This document shows positions 10,876 to 20,281 of a stretch of 33,820 nucleotides of DNA, piece by piece. How positions within the stretch are numbered: the stretch's first letter is position 1; each line of letters begins with the position of its first letter. Location of the stretch: contig JASJQH010006945.1 in assembly GCA_040143965.1 (NCBI GenBank), positions 1 to 33,820 on the forward strand. The letters are read 5' to 3'. The translations under genes were made by a program, and so were the position numbers. This stretch comes from Basidiobolus ranarum (Eukaryota; Basidiobolomycota; Basidiobolomycetes; Basidiobolales). The notes under the pieces were generated by a model. The model did no database searches. It saw nothing but the letters and a program-made list of their open reading frames with translations, and had not been told where the DNA came from.

Positions 10876-10991
10876 TACCTTTACTCATAGAGTTAACCCA
10901 TTTTGCTTGAGTATGATTAAATTTAGACATTTATTTTGATTTTACCAACTTACTCGATTATCACTATCATTTGTAACTTCTCCAGTTTGAT

Positions 10992-12703
10992 ATGGAGCAG
11001 CAAGGGTTTCCTCGACTACTCTCTATATTTTATTCGGAGTTTCATCCGGTTCAGGGACCAAAAGTTCTATTCGAAGTACCCGAAGGATCCATCACTTCGA
11101 AAGAGATACAATTGATTGATTTCGATGCAATATCTGAGTTTATTATCCCCAAAGCCGCCTTATGCGGTAGAAAAGTTTCCATCACTACGTCTTCCAGTAA
11201 AGTAGTTGGATATCCTGTGAGTATTGAGGATAGAAAATACGAACGAAATGCGCTCATGTTCAATCTTTGTTTTGTATTTGATCGAGAAGCCAATACTTGT
11301 GGTTACGAACCTGTAGTTAAGAAGATGGCGGGTGTATTAAGAGCTTTAGAAGTACGTAAGAAGTTTCGTTTTCTGTTTAAAAATATATGGGGTTTTTATG
11401 AGAATTTTGACATTGATTAGGAAATTTCAATAGGTAGAGAGTGAGTTTTTACACGACCCTACGGCGAAACAAAATCTTCAGGGTATTATAGAACAACTTT
11501 TGGAAGACTTGAATAATTATTGCGAATGTCAGATACCTATCAGTAAGTGTGAAGATTACTTCTTTTCTGTTAGTAAACTTTTATTCATATTCTTTACTTT
11601 TATAGATGCAGCAAATACGATTAATCTTAAGCTTTTTCCTACCTATCCCAACCCTCCGAGTGTATCGGATTATCAGGTCCCAGTATGTACTGTCAATTTG
11701 GAAACATTGGCTGACTTGGCTTGGGATATGACAATGCAAAAGGTTTAGAAGGGTTTACTTTGTCACATCTTGACCCGTTCTAGACTGAACAAGACCGATT
11801 CTCTATTGTTAGGTGATAAAATTCATCAACGGTATCAATCATGTCAAGAAAATTGCTGAATTAGCGGATGTTGATAATGGAATGGCTAGAAAGTGCATAG
11901 AGCATCTCTTGTGAGTACTTGGTGATATTTCATTCAAAATGCGGAGGTTTAATCATTTCTTTGTAAAAGGTACTATGGCTGTATTATGATGGTGGATATA
12001 TTCCAGGTATTACTTATCATCTGGACTACTTGCGTTTCGGTTTAGCATTGCTAACTGCTCTACTAGTTCTCTAATATCTACTCCGTAAAGCCCAGCGTAC
12101 GACGACTCATCGAGTATGAGAGTTGGCAGAATGAGTGCTTATCATACGTAGTGAAGCCAGGTAAGTAATTGGAACATAACTTATTTCATTTCATCAGTAA
12201 TGCGAACAATGTTGTCAAGGTGTGAATCCCTTGCTGGAGACGATAGGTCCGCTTTTCCCTAAAATCTTCTCGCTTTATTGCTCATTGAAGCATGGACTTC
12301 CTTTGAAAGAATGGGTAATAGAGAATAAGGTTGAAGAGTTAGGAATTGATGTTAGGTGAGAGTCACGGAAATCCATGGTAGTGTTGATGCTTTCTAATAT
12401 CTTTGTTAGACGATTTATATCATTTGGTGTCATCAAAGGGTTTCTGTTCCGTGTTCACAAATACCCAGTGTTGGTTGATGATCGTCGATGTAATCTTCCC
12501 CAATCTATCCGAAGGTACGCATTTACTTGTTTTTGACCTCACTCTGGCTGACTTGATCAAGTGCTAAGATTCATTTTTGTCACCATCCCAGGTTGTTAAA
12601 CGGAAAGCATCACTATGATGAGATTTGTACTCTTTTTGGTTACAGCGTCACAGAAATGGATGGACTACTTTCTGGTTCCAATATTAAATATATTTATCGC
12701 TAA
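10992..12703 (+). CDS. NPR2: Npr2 / NPRL2, GATOR1 (SEACIT) subunit
   Basis: Nine exons join in frame to 395 residues: 10992-11351, 11434-11542, 11606-11742, 11813-11910, 11970-12006, 12067-12160, 12220-12355, 12410-12514 and 12592-12703. The start, with LLSIFYSEFHPVQGPKVLFE, is the family's longin-type domain. NTINLKLFP, VDIFQFSNIYSV and the C-terminal winged-helix region GKHHYDEICTLFGYS are also standard. Npr2 with Npr3 and Iml1/Depdc5 forms the GTPase-activating complex for the Gtr/Rag GTPases at the vacuole and inhibits TORC1 when amino acids are short. Introns are 54-82 bp with good GT and AG ends. The LisH gene starts only 152 bp downstream on the same strand. Family assignment is firm. 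Confidence 0.95.
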
Positions 12704-12855
12704 TATATTCATCGTTAATTGCTGGTGAATAAGCTAGGTTGTAATGGATTTACATCTATGTTTACTTCAAACCGATTTCTAACCAATGAGATCCATGAAT
12801 TCTAATAGAAATTATCGAGTAATTGAATAAACAATCCTTTACCAAATATTCCAGT

Positions 12856-14631
12856 ATGTCAACTGAACAGTTTAGAGAAGCTTTAGAAGCTTCAATAAGA
12901 AAGAAAGGTTTAGTGAATGATTTAAAGGTCTCTAAATTTCTTTCTTCTCTTTCATTCGTAATATTCAAGTTAGAAATCCATTCTAATCCAACCCTTTCTT
13001 AGGCTGAGTTAAGAGCCCGTATATTTCACCTACTCAAGGATAAGATTCCTTTAGAAAAAACTAGCACATATACTGCGTCTAGACTTATCGTTCAAGTGAT
13101 AGATAATTTGATACTAGAATATTTAGAAAAGCAACACTATGATTGTACACTATCGGTTTTTTTATCCGAGTCTGGATTAAATGAAACCCAGGTTTGTTTC
13201 CTAACCTTTGAAATATTCCGTAAATTAAAACTAAATTGGACTCAATTCATCAAACTAGCGTCTCACTACCAAAGACATGCTACATATTCTTAACCTCAAT
13301 TACAGTGAAGAACTTCGAGCTATATTGGTATTTATAAGTTTAATAAATTGGGGGAGTTTAGTTATTGTTAACACTCAAATTTGGTTTGTGAATAGAAAAA
13401 TTCTCAGGATGGTATGTATTCGCTTTAATTATTTCAAATACTCAACGTTAAGTGAAATTTGGTCGTGTAGGCTTATTGATGGCAATCTTGAGTGGAATGG
13501 CAGTGATAGACAATGATCTCTCGTTGATTGAAAATATGAAGAAAGGTAGTCTATGATAACATGAGTTTATACGTATGTCTATTAACTGGTGTCTTATCTA
13601 GATATAGATGTTAATATAGATCCTAAATACAGAAGTATTCTAGTATGTACCATTTTTATAACCTCAAGTAGTTCTCACTGAAATATACCAACTTGATAAT
13701 CACTCCTTCAAGGAACCGCCACCTACCTCGACACTTCATTTTCAAGGTAAAGTAACCGAGTATTTCAGATTTCTAGTGAAGAAACTTACCTGATGAATTA
13801 TTGAACAGTCAATAAGGACGAGTCAGATATGTCACAGTTACCTAGTGAAGTAAGCCATCAATAAGAACTTTCTTCATTAACACATCTTACCAGTCCAATT
13901 TACAAACGATCAGATTACAGAGAGAAGTCAAGAAAATCTGGAAACTGATGCGGAGACTCGAAATTTAAAGAAGTAATTAGATTTCTTGGAAGATTTTCCA
14001 GAAAACTCTATTCATTTATTAACTCAATGAACTCTCTTTAGACAACTTCTTAATATCATGCGTTTGGCTTCCAAGCAGAAAGAAGGTCTAGATACAATGC
14101 ATCATCCCCCATATCAGATCAAATTACTGAATTCATGTGCTCTTTCTATCAGAAATTAAGTCATACAAGGAGAAATTGCACAAAGTCGAGACTAAACAGG
14201 AGACAAGTGAGCTAAGGAGAAAGTACGAACAAACAGTGAAAGAAAATCGAAAATTATCAGCCAAAGTTGAAAATGAGGTAAGCTTTGAGCAATCTTCTAT
14301 ACATACCTCTTTCTTGTTTAATTAATGGACTATTTTTAGATCCATGCCAAAAGTAAACTGATCAAGGCCTTGGAAGAAGAGAAATATCAAAGCTCAACGT
14401 TGGAAAATGAGCTAAAACGAATTCAGGGAATCCTTAGTAAAACTCAAAAAGGTAGGTATTTTCAATGAATTCTTGGGTTACTCTTTTCGAAGAACTTACC
14501 TATGAAATAATTTAGTTTTAAGTCCTTTGGTGCTTGAAAATAACAGTGACCTGGACTCACTGATGGCTGAACTGAAGAACGCTAGCTTCTTTATTGACAC
14601 CGTAAGGAATCAATATATTCCTGCCTTGTAA
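12856..14631 (+). CDS. LisH (FOPNL/OFD1-type) coiled-coil protein
   Basis: Exons by frame and splice sites: 12856-12927, 13003-13191, 13259-13327, 13396-13411 (16 nt), 13471-13545, 13602-13642, 13713-13746, 13809-13849, about 13914-13972, 14042-14085, 14153-14277, 14340-14451 and from 14516. The 3' end is uncertain: reading on gives a stop at 14629-14631 (about 330 residues), while a GT at 14602 could instead splice onward. Residues 1-90 match the TOF-plus-LisH module of centriolar FOPNL, FOP and OFD1: an amphipathic start (LEASIRKKGLVNDLKAELRA) followed by the LisH helix pair ILEYLEKQHYDCTLSVFLSE. Later exons (KSYKEKLHKVET onward) predict a coiled coil. In animals these proteins act at centrioles and basal bodies. 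Function here is inferred from the domain; the start of exon 9 is the weakest splice call. Confidence 0.75.
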
Positions 14632-15040
14632 TTATCATCACAGCTCACATTTCTATTCAAGTATACAGAAAGAACTGGAACTCCTAATATCAGCCTAGTT
14701 TATGATGAATATCACGCTCCAAATGAAACGTAGAAAAACCATCCTCTTATACCGACTTCAGCTCACTCTCTACTCATGGTAGTGCTGACATGATGAAAGT
14801 AAGAGGCTTGTAAATATAACAAACAATCCCAAGGACATGTCAAACAGACACAATGGAATGAAACGTTTGACCAGTCAACTGTTTGAACTGGCAAATCCTG
14901 ATCAATTAGGCTACACTTTAATAAATCATCGATATTTAAGATAATAGGCTCTCAGGTTTCTTATTATATGTTAGTAATATCTGCGACTTCTTTCATACAT
15001 ATATAAATTTGTATTGACCACTTGGTCTGTTCAAAAAAAG

Positions 15041-15419
15041 GTTCAACACATTATGTATGACAATCGTGGAACTTTAGATGAACAAGAGAGTCAAAGCTTC
15101 TTTTTGGAAGTAGAAGACTCGGTAGATTCTTCTCATTTACACACTACTCGTAGAAGAAAGAATACTGGACGAAGAAACGTCCCATGGCATTTGAAAATCA
15201 ATTGTTGTGCGTTATCCAAGGTACATATATAAATATAAGAAGGTTGACCTTTATGAAACCTTGAGTTAGATTGTTAGAAATCCTAAATAGAGAAAATCAC
15301 TTCACTAACAACTCATACTTTAGGTAATACTTTGTACGGTAATCCTCAGCTGGATCGGATTTATAATATGGCAACTGTTTGAAATAGAAAACGAAAAGAT
15401 GAAAGGCCTATCAAATTAA
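15041..15419 (+). CDS. Small tail-anchored membrane protein, 5' end unresolved
   Basis: Two exons are clear: 15041-15220 and 15324-15419, joining in frame to 91 residues. An ATG at 15053 would start an 87-residue protein, and a TATATAAA about 50 bp before it supports a short independent gene. Upstream exons remain possible, because the AG before 15041 is a good acceptor. The C-terminus is one hydrophobic helix (VILCTVILSWIGFIIWQLF) with 12 residues after it, preceded by a basic stretch (RRRKNTGRRN). This is tail-anchored topology. The sequence from VQHIMYDN to PWHLKIN lines up without gaps with the motif of VAMP-type R-SNAREs, including spacing of RR and Trp before the membrane, but the heptad layers are poor and the central Arg position is Gln. 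SNARE identity is therefore only a suggestion. Confidence 0.5.
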
Positions 15420-15953
15420 AGTCACTTTTGAATACTTCGTTATAAAGAAAAGAAACCATCTAAACAGATAATGACCAGCTGGGAAATATTTTCCAACTGT
15501 TTCACGTCACTTACATAGCACAACTAATCTGCCATTCTAGAATCATCCTTAACTTCAGGCGAATATCACATACTTTAACCAAGTTGATAATAAAACTTGA
15601 TCCGCTTAAACTTAACACACAAGTACAACTAACATCCCTTCAACACCCTGACTTCACTTCACTTCACTGTCATATCACATATAATTAGAAATGACAAAAA
15701 AAGTACTCTGTGATGTAAATACTCAATTAGGACAAAAGAGCTTTAGCTTTCAATATTAAATGTAGTTTGTCTATCAAAATAACAGAAATGGCTACATAAA
15801 ATAGAGGATACAACATGAAGTGTGAAAAGACCGAATGGTGAGAACAAGAGAGGTAAAAGAGAAATTGGATATAATTACATTTTCATTGAGAGAAAGGCCA
15901 GTTGATAAAAATTAAGAAAACGACAATGAGATGTGTTATATATGATGGTCAGT
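15420..15953. other. Convergent intergenic region
   Basis: Lies between the 3' ends of the tail-anchored protein gene (plus) and YPD1 (minus). It contains a short ACTTC repeat near 15651-15667 and nothing else I can name. Confidence 0.55.
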
Positions 15954-16674
15954 TTAGTTATCTTCATCGTCATCCTCCTCCTCTTCTTCATCCTCTTCTT
16001 CTTCTTCCTCCTCGTCATCTTCGTGTGTATCCTCCTCGTAGAATTGTTTAAGATACTTCTCAGCTTCTTGATACTCTTTTTTGAGTTGTTCCAATAAAGA
16101 GGTGATCTTTTCTAAAGCCTCCTCTTCAGGAATGCTCTTAGTACCGGTTTCATCTTTCTGGTTTCCATAATGTTGAATCTTCTCACATGAAACCTTGACC
16201 TTTTGAAGGCCTAAAGCAGCGGAACTACCTTTAAGAAAATGACCGAGCCGAGAAAGTGCTTCCAAATCTTTCTCACCCCTAGGTATTTAAATGAATCCAC
16301 TAGTTAGAAAAGAGGTTTGGTTTGAGGTTCAAGGAAATCAATACTGATAAAGACAAAAGACTTCAAGTTTTACGTAAGAAATACGCAAACCAAGATAGAA
16401 AGTCCAAACGAAAAATAAAAAAAAGGGATAGAACTATCAAGAAACTAACAAAGAATTATCCATATCACTAAAAGTGGTCTCGGCTTGTTCGAAATAGTTA
16501 TATACTATAGATTTGGAGAACTCATGGTCATCATCATCGTCCATCTCCAACAGTTGATCGAATGTAGCGTGATCAATAAGGTCATTTTCTTCCTGAAAAA
16601 GAAGTCAGTTATTAAGTACTTTCAAGGTTTTTGCTATATAGTATTATAGAGGTGATTACCTTTAAATCAGACAT
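15954..16674 (-). CDS. YPD1: Ypd1 histidine phosphotransfer protein
   Basis: Three exons on the minus strand: 16674-16660 (MSDLK), 16592-16450 and 16278-15954, giving 160 residues. Introns are 67 and 171 bp. The HPt four-helix domain is typical of Ypd1: FDQLLEMD and HEFSKSIVYNYFEQAETTF in the N-terminal helices, then LSRLGHFLKGSSAALGL with phospho-accepting His66, then VSCEKIQHYG. Ypd1 shuttles phosphate from a hybrid histidine kinase to the response regulators Ssk1 and Skn7 in osmotic and oxidative stress signalling, in cytoplasm and nucleus. The unusual part is residues 134-160, an almost unbroken Glu/Asp tail encoded by a GAA/GAG/GAT microsatellite; yeast Ypd1 (167 residues) has no such tail. 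The first exon of 15 nt is short but has good splice sites. Confidence 0.93.
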
Positions 16675-16776
16675 ACTGAATACTAAAGTTGAGCCAAAAA
16701 CAAGTTCAAGTTTAACCAGTGAATATCTTTTTCAATACAAGTATCACCAATTCTCTAAACATTACTATCTAGTGCT

Positions 16777-16794
16777 GGGGGAGGGGGGAGGGGG
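16777..16794 (-). promoter_or_regulatory. C-rich STRE-like block upstream of YPD1
   Basis: The minus strand, sense for YPD1, reads C5-T-C6-T-C5, which contains the stress response element CCCCT twice. The plus strand is three G-runs of 5, 6 and 5 separated by single A, so it could also fold as a G-quadruplex. It lies about 105 bp upstream of the YPD1 ATG. Confidence 0.45.
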
Positions 16795-17011
16795 AACTTT
16801 TTTTTCAGTGATATTCTGGACCAAGTTAAATCTCGAAACTCATTACAATAATTACTTTAAAGTTCGCAAATCAGATAATTTCTTCGAAATAAATAACCGA
16901 TAGTTCTTTGACGAAAAGGGATATTTATGCAGTTCATCACCTCAGGCAACACAAATTCTGGCTTGATACTCCTAAGCTTCACCATTGCCGATTAGTAATC
17001 ATCTCAATTGA

Positions 17012-17019
17012 TGACGTCA
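17012..17019. promoter_or_regulatory. CRE palindrome TGACGTCA
   Basis: A perfect CRE, the site of ATF/CREB bZIP factors such as Atf1 and Sko1, within a 10-bp palindrome ATGACGTCAT. It is about 340 bp upstream of YPD1. These factors act downstream of the stress MAP kinase that Ypd1 controls, so a feedback site is conceivable; a chance match cannot be excluded. Confidence 0.35.
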
Positions 17020-19421
17020 TGGATTTACAACACCTAAGAACCAGTTTAAATCCAGACGACACGGGCTGTTGGAAGACCATGTAACTTCTTCATCTTCAAT
17101 ATGATAGGAAAATTCTCGGTGAAGACTTATCCAAGTATAATTTGTGATTTTACTCGCATAGACATCTTATGAATAGTAATTGATGTAAAGTACTCAGAGG
17201 TTATCATAGCGCTTCTTCATTTGTAATATTATTGACAAACTATGATAACAGCTAGTTCTATTTCTTTTAATATGGACACCTCTTGTTATGATGGGAATAT
17301 ATTCTAAATTGTGATCCAAGATAGACCCACTTTACCTAAAAATATTCATTAGATAAAATATATATTGGGCAAGGAATAAACCAATTCTAAGTGTATATCA
17401 TCATTTGTGCAGTAAGTTGTCCTACCAGAAACTTGACTTGTCAAAATGAAATTTGGTTGGAAACTGTTCTTTAGGTTTAAACAAATTGCAATATAAAAAA
17501 TAAGTACCTCAAAGCATGATTTGTTTGCAGACAAACACTAGCATGAAGAAAGCTATGACATAATATCATAATGTTATATTGTAGTATAAGGCAAAGAATA
17601 ACCATTATTATCAGTAGTGTAGTCTATAGAAGAAAAGCATTAAAACACATAGAGTTACGATGAACATGGATTCGATAATACTCGTGATCTAGCGCTCTTC
17701 CTTAACCAAATATCAGCAACTTTAAATGTCTAAAAGTGTATATTCACACTATGATATTCCGATATTATATTACCGAATTGACTTGAAGATACTACTAACT
17801 AAAACACCAAATAGCGAAATAAAAGTATGAAAGAAACCAGAATGGAAATCCACCAACTATTGGCAAGATATTGGATGTTTTTTATAGGTTGTCAATTAAC
17901 AAAATATCTCTACTTTCCACTTTAGTACCTCTATGCTAAAAACAAGCAACATAGTCATCGAATGTATTTGTGAAATTCGGCAATTTGATGACTAAAGATA
18001 TGTCAACTTGTACCAAAAATAATCAAAATAAAAACACAGTGGCCAGTGAATAACTTGAATGTAGATAAATACGTGGAGGTACATTACCTCGATTATCACC
18101 GACTGTAATACATGAGATAAGTAATGCGTTAGAGTGAATCCAAATTATGGTAACTATCTGGAGTTGAAGTTATGAGGTTATCACTACCATCCGGAGAAGT
18201 CCGACAAAAATGGAGAGAAATATAGCTTATGGCTAGTACGAAAGCTTACTTTCTCTTAGAAAACCTTACACAGATTGTATCTAATGGATGGGATTTTTTG
18301 ACCATTTAGGCAATAGCGTTGGTAGTACAGTAGCTGATTCACTAACGGACTTTCAGTCATCTAGCGAGTAGTGGGAACGGGAAAAAAATCCAAACCAGTT
18401 TTCTCGTCCTTGGCATCCACTTAGGTTGGAATGGAAACGGCACAGGTCCAACCACCGCTTGATATGGAATCACAACATCCTTGGAATTATGCGCCGCATG
18501 GAGATGCATCAATCAGATCAGAGAACTTTTCGATAATGGATTATGTATTACAAACTTTTGGATTTTCTAAAACCAGATAGTTGGACTAACCATATAATAT
18601 CACTTCATTCTCGTACGTTGGAAATTTTCCGTTTTAAAATCAATTCGTCTTGAATCTTTGATCGTGGAATGCATGGAGTGTCCAGGAATTGGGCTATCAC
18701 CGAGTATGACGTATGAAGTCCGATCCACCGCACCAATGAAAGCACTTATTTCTTGAAGATCTGGACAGAGTCATCGGGTATCTGAGATTAACCACGTGTG
18801 AGGAGCACCGAATCAGCCATAATTGGAAGGTGAGAAAATTGTAGGACGATGATCGTTCGTTTGATTCAGGTTTCATCGTTTCGTGAATCGTTCATACTCA
18901 CTCAGGGTTTTCATATGGTTTTGATATTCCTGTCCCTCTGCATCATACTCATATATATATGCATGGAATTTAGTACACGGATCATATTGATTCAAGACTA
19001 CAGTTGCCTAGTTAAGTGTAGAGATAAATTAAATGGCGCTGGTCAGATAACCTCATCACGCACGAATGGTAACGAATAATTCTTAGACAAAATCATTCTA
19101 AACACCAAGACTGACATAATCATGAAAACTGATGCCAAGTCTACTTCTAACACTAAGTTAAGGTGAGGAAAAGTCTGCGACATCAATGTAATGCCTATTC
19201 TTTTACCAGTTTTGGTCTAAATCATCAGAGGAATGACTAGAAGCAAACATATATAATGATTGGTTTGAATGGAACCTGGGAAGTCATTGGTTGAAAGGCA
19301 CCGATATTTGTGAAGCCGTGTAGATAAATTCGATAAGCCAGAGTTGGTCATGAGAGAGAACCTTACATTGGTCTGCGCGAAGATTATGTTATACTGGAAT
19401 GATGTGCCAGAGAGGTCAGAA

Positions 19422-19432
19422 TTAGGGTTAGG
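19422..19432 (+). repeat. Interstitial telomere-like motif TTAGGGTTAGG
   Basis: Nearly two TTAGGG units on the plus strand, followed 215 bp later by the opposite orientation at 19647. Confidence 0.8.
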
Positions 19433-19519
19433 ATTCATTACGAATAGGGTAATCGCCTGAAAAGGGAATGATACTAGCAAATATTTTGATCATGCTATTG
19501 GCAATTGACCTATTTGTAT

Positions 19520-19542
19520 CCAGGGCAATCGAAATGCCCTGG
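19520..19542. other. Perfect 8-bp stem hairpin
   Basis: CCAGGGCA and TGCCCTGG flank a 7-nt loop. An alternative outer pairing is possible between ATTGACC (19504-19510) and GGTCAAT (19541-19547). No neighbouring gene end makes a terminator likely. Confidence 0.6.
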
Positions 19543-19646
19543 TCAATAGTAATGGCTTAAGTTGGAATCTTTCAGACTGCATTGTTGGCCCAATCATGAT
19601 CTACTCTGGTTCAAGCACTAAACGATTGGTCTCACTTGATATTTCG

Positions 19647-19661
19647 TACCCTAACCCTAAC
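19647..19661 (-). repeat. Interstitial telomere-like motif, includes CTAACCCTAAC
   Basis: TACCCTAACCCTAAC. The 11-nt core equals the template sequence of telomerase RNAs that make TTAGGG repeats. Confidence 0.8.
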
Positions 19662-20195
19662 TGGATGTCTCCTGAACTTTCTTTTGGTAGTTCTTTTGAA
19701 TAAAGAGGTGATTGGATTGGTGGATAACTTACTACACCAGAGGCACACAAATGTACATTGCTATACCCGTGCTATCTGACATCTATTGTCCCGTGCCCTC
19801 ATCCACACTATTTTTTCATAAACTTTCATATACTCGCATACATACCATATTGATATCCAGACCCTTACCCTGGCCCGTACCGTACCCTTGTCCATGATGA
19901 TTAATACTAGCAGTAAGCTAGCATGGCAGAGAAGATTCCTAATCCAATTATTAGTGTATGGTCGTACGGCGATGATGAAAGGAAAAAAGTTCATGAGGTT
20001 CCATGATTCTAATACTGAATCTTCCATATACGTATCTTATTATGTGTCTCTACAGATTGTACTCCATGTTTTCTATCTTTTTGGACCTAACCCACCTTTA
20101 TATAAGTTCAACCATTGTTCCCTCGTCAGTAAGATATTTAGATCTCTTTGCGTTTTCTTTGGATGTCAGTTTTCTCCTTTGAATCCACTGATTTA

Positions 20196-20203
20196 TTATA
20201 TAA
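20196..20203 (+). promoter_or_regulatory. TATA box of the kinase gene
   Basis: TATATAAC, about 80 bp before the ATG at 20282, followed by a pyrimidine-rich leader. A second TATA-like site is at 20098-20105. Confidence 0.4.
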
Positions 20204-20281
20204 CTGTGATTACATTCTTTCTCTTTTGCCCAAAACCTATTTGTACCCGTTCTTTGTTATTTAACCTCTCCATCTCTTTCA

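Larger units (their letters stand above)
9994..10991. other. Intergenic region with telomere-like motifs
   Basis: No gene seen. The last 250 bp, upstream of NPR2, contain CCCTAA-type and TTAGGG-type motifs in opposite orientation (listed separately). The segment near 10505-10560 is rich in TATATA. Confidence 0.55.
16675..20281. other. Longest gene-free stretch
   Basis: 3.6 kb without a supported gene. It holds the YPD1 promoter elements, telomere-like motifs at 19422 and 19647, a perfect hairpin at 19520-19542, and a segment at about 18350-18840 that looks less AT-rich than its surroundings. Small frames such as 18849-19079 and 19888-20310 match nothing I recognise. The final 200 bp are the kinase promoter, with TATATAAC at 20196-20203. 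Confidence 0.5.

Noticed and set aside
13192-13293. Read-through of the LisH exon past 13191
   Set aside because: The read-through part does not resemble the family, while splicing 13191 to 13259 yields a well-behaved continuation (RLTTKDMLHILNLNYSEELR).
16777-16794. Classical four-tract G-quadruplex
   Set aside because: Only three G-runs are present; folding would need the six-G run to be split, so I prefer the STRE reading and mention G4 only as possible.
18849-19079. 76-residue frame with one hydrophobic segment
   Set aside because: ATG-started but with no homology I recognise, no promoter and AT-driven hydrophobicity.
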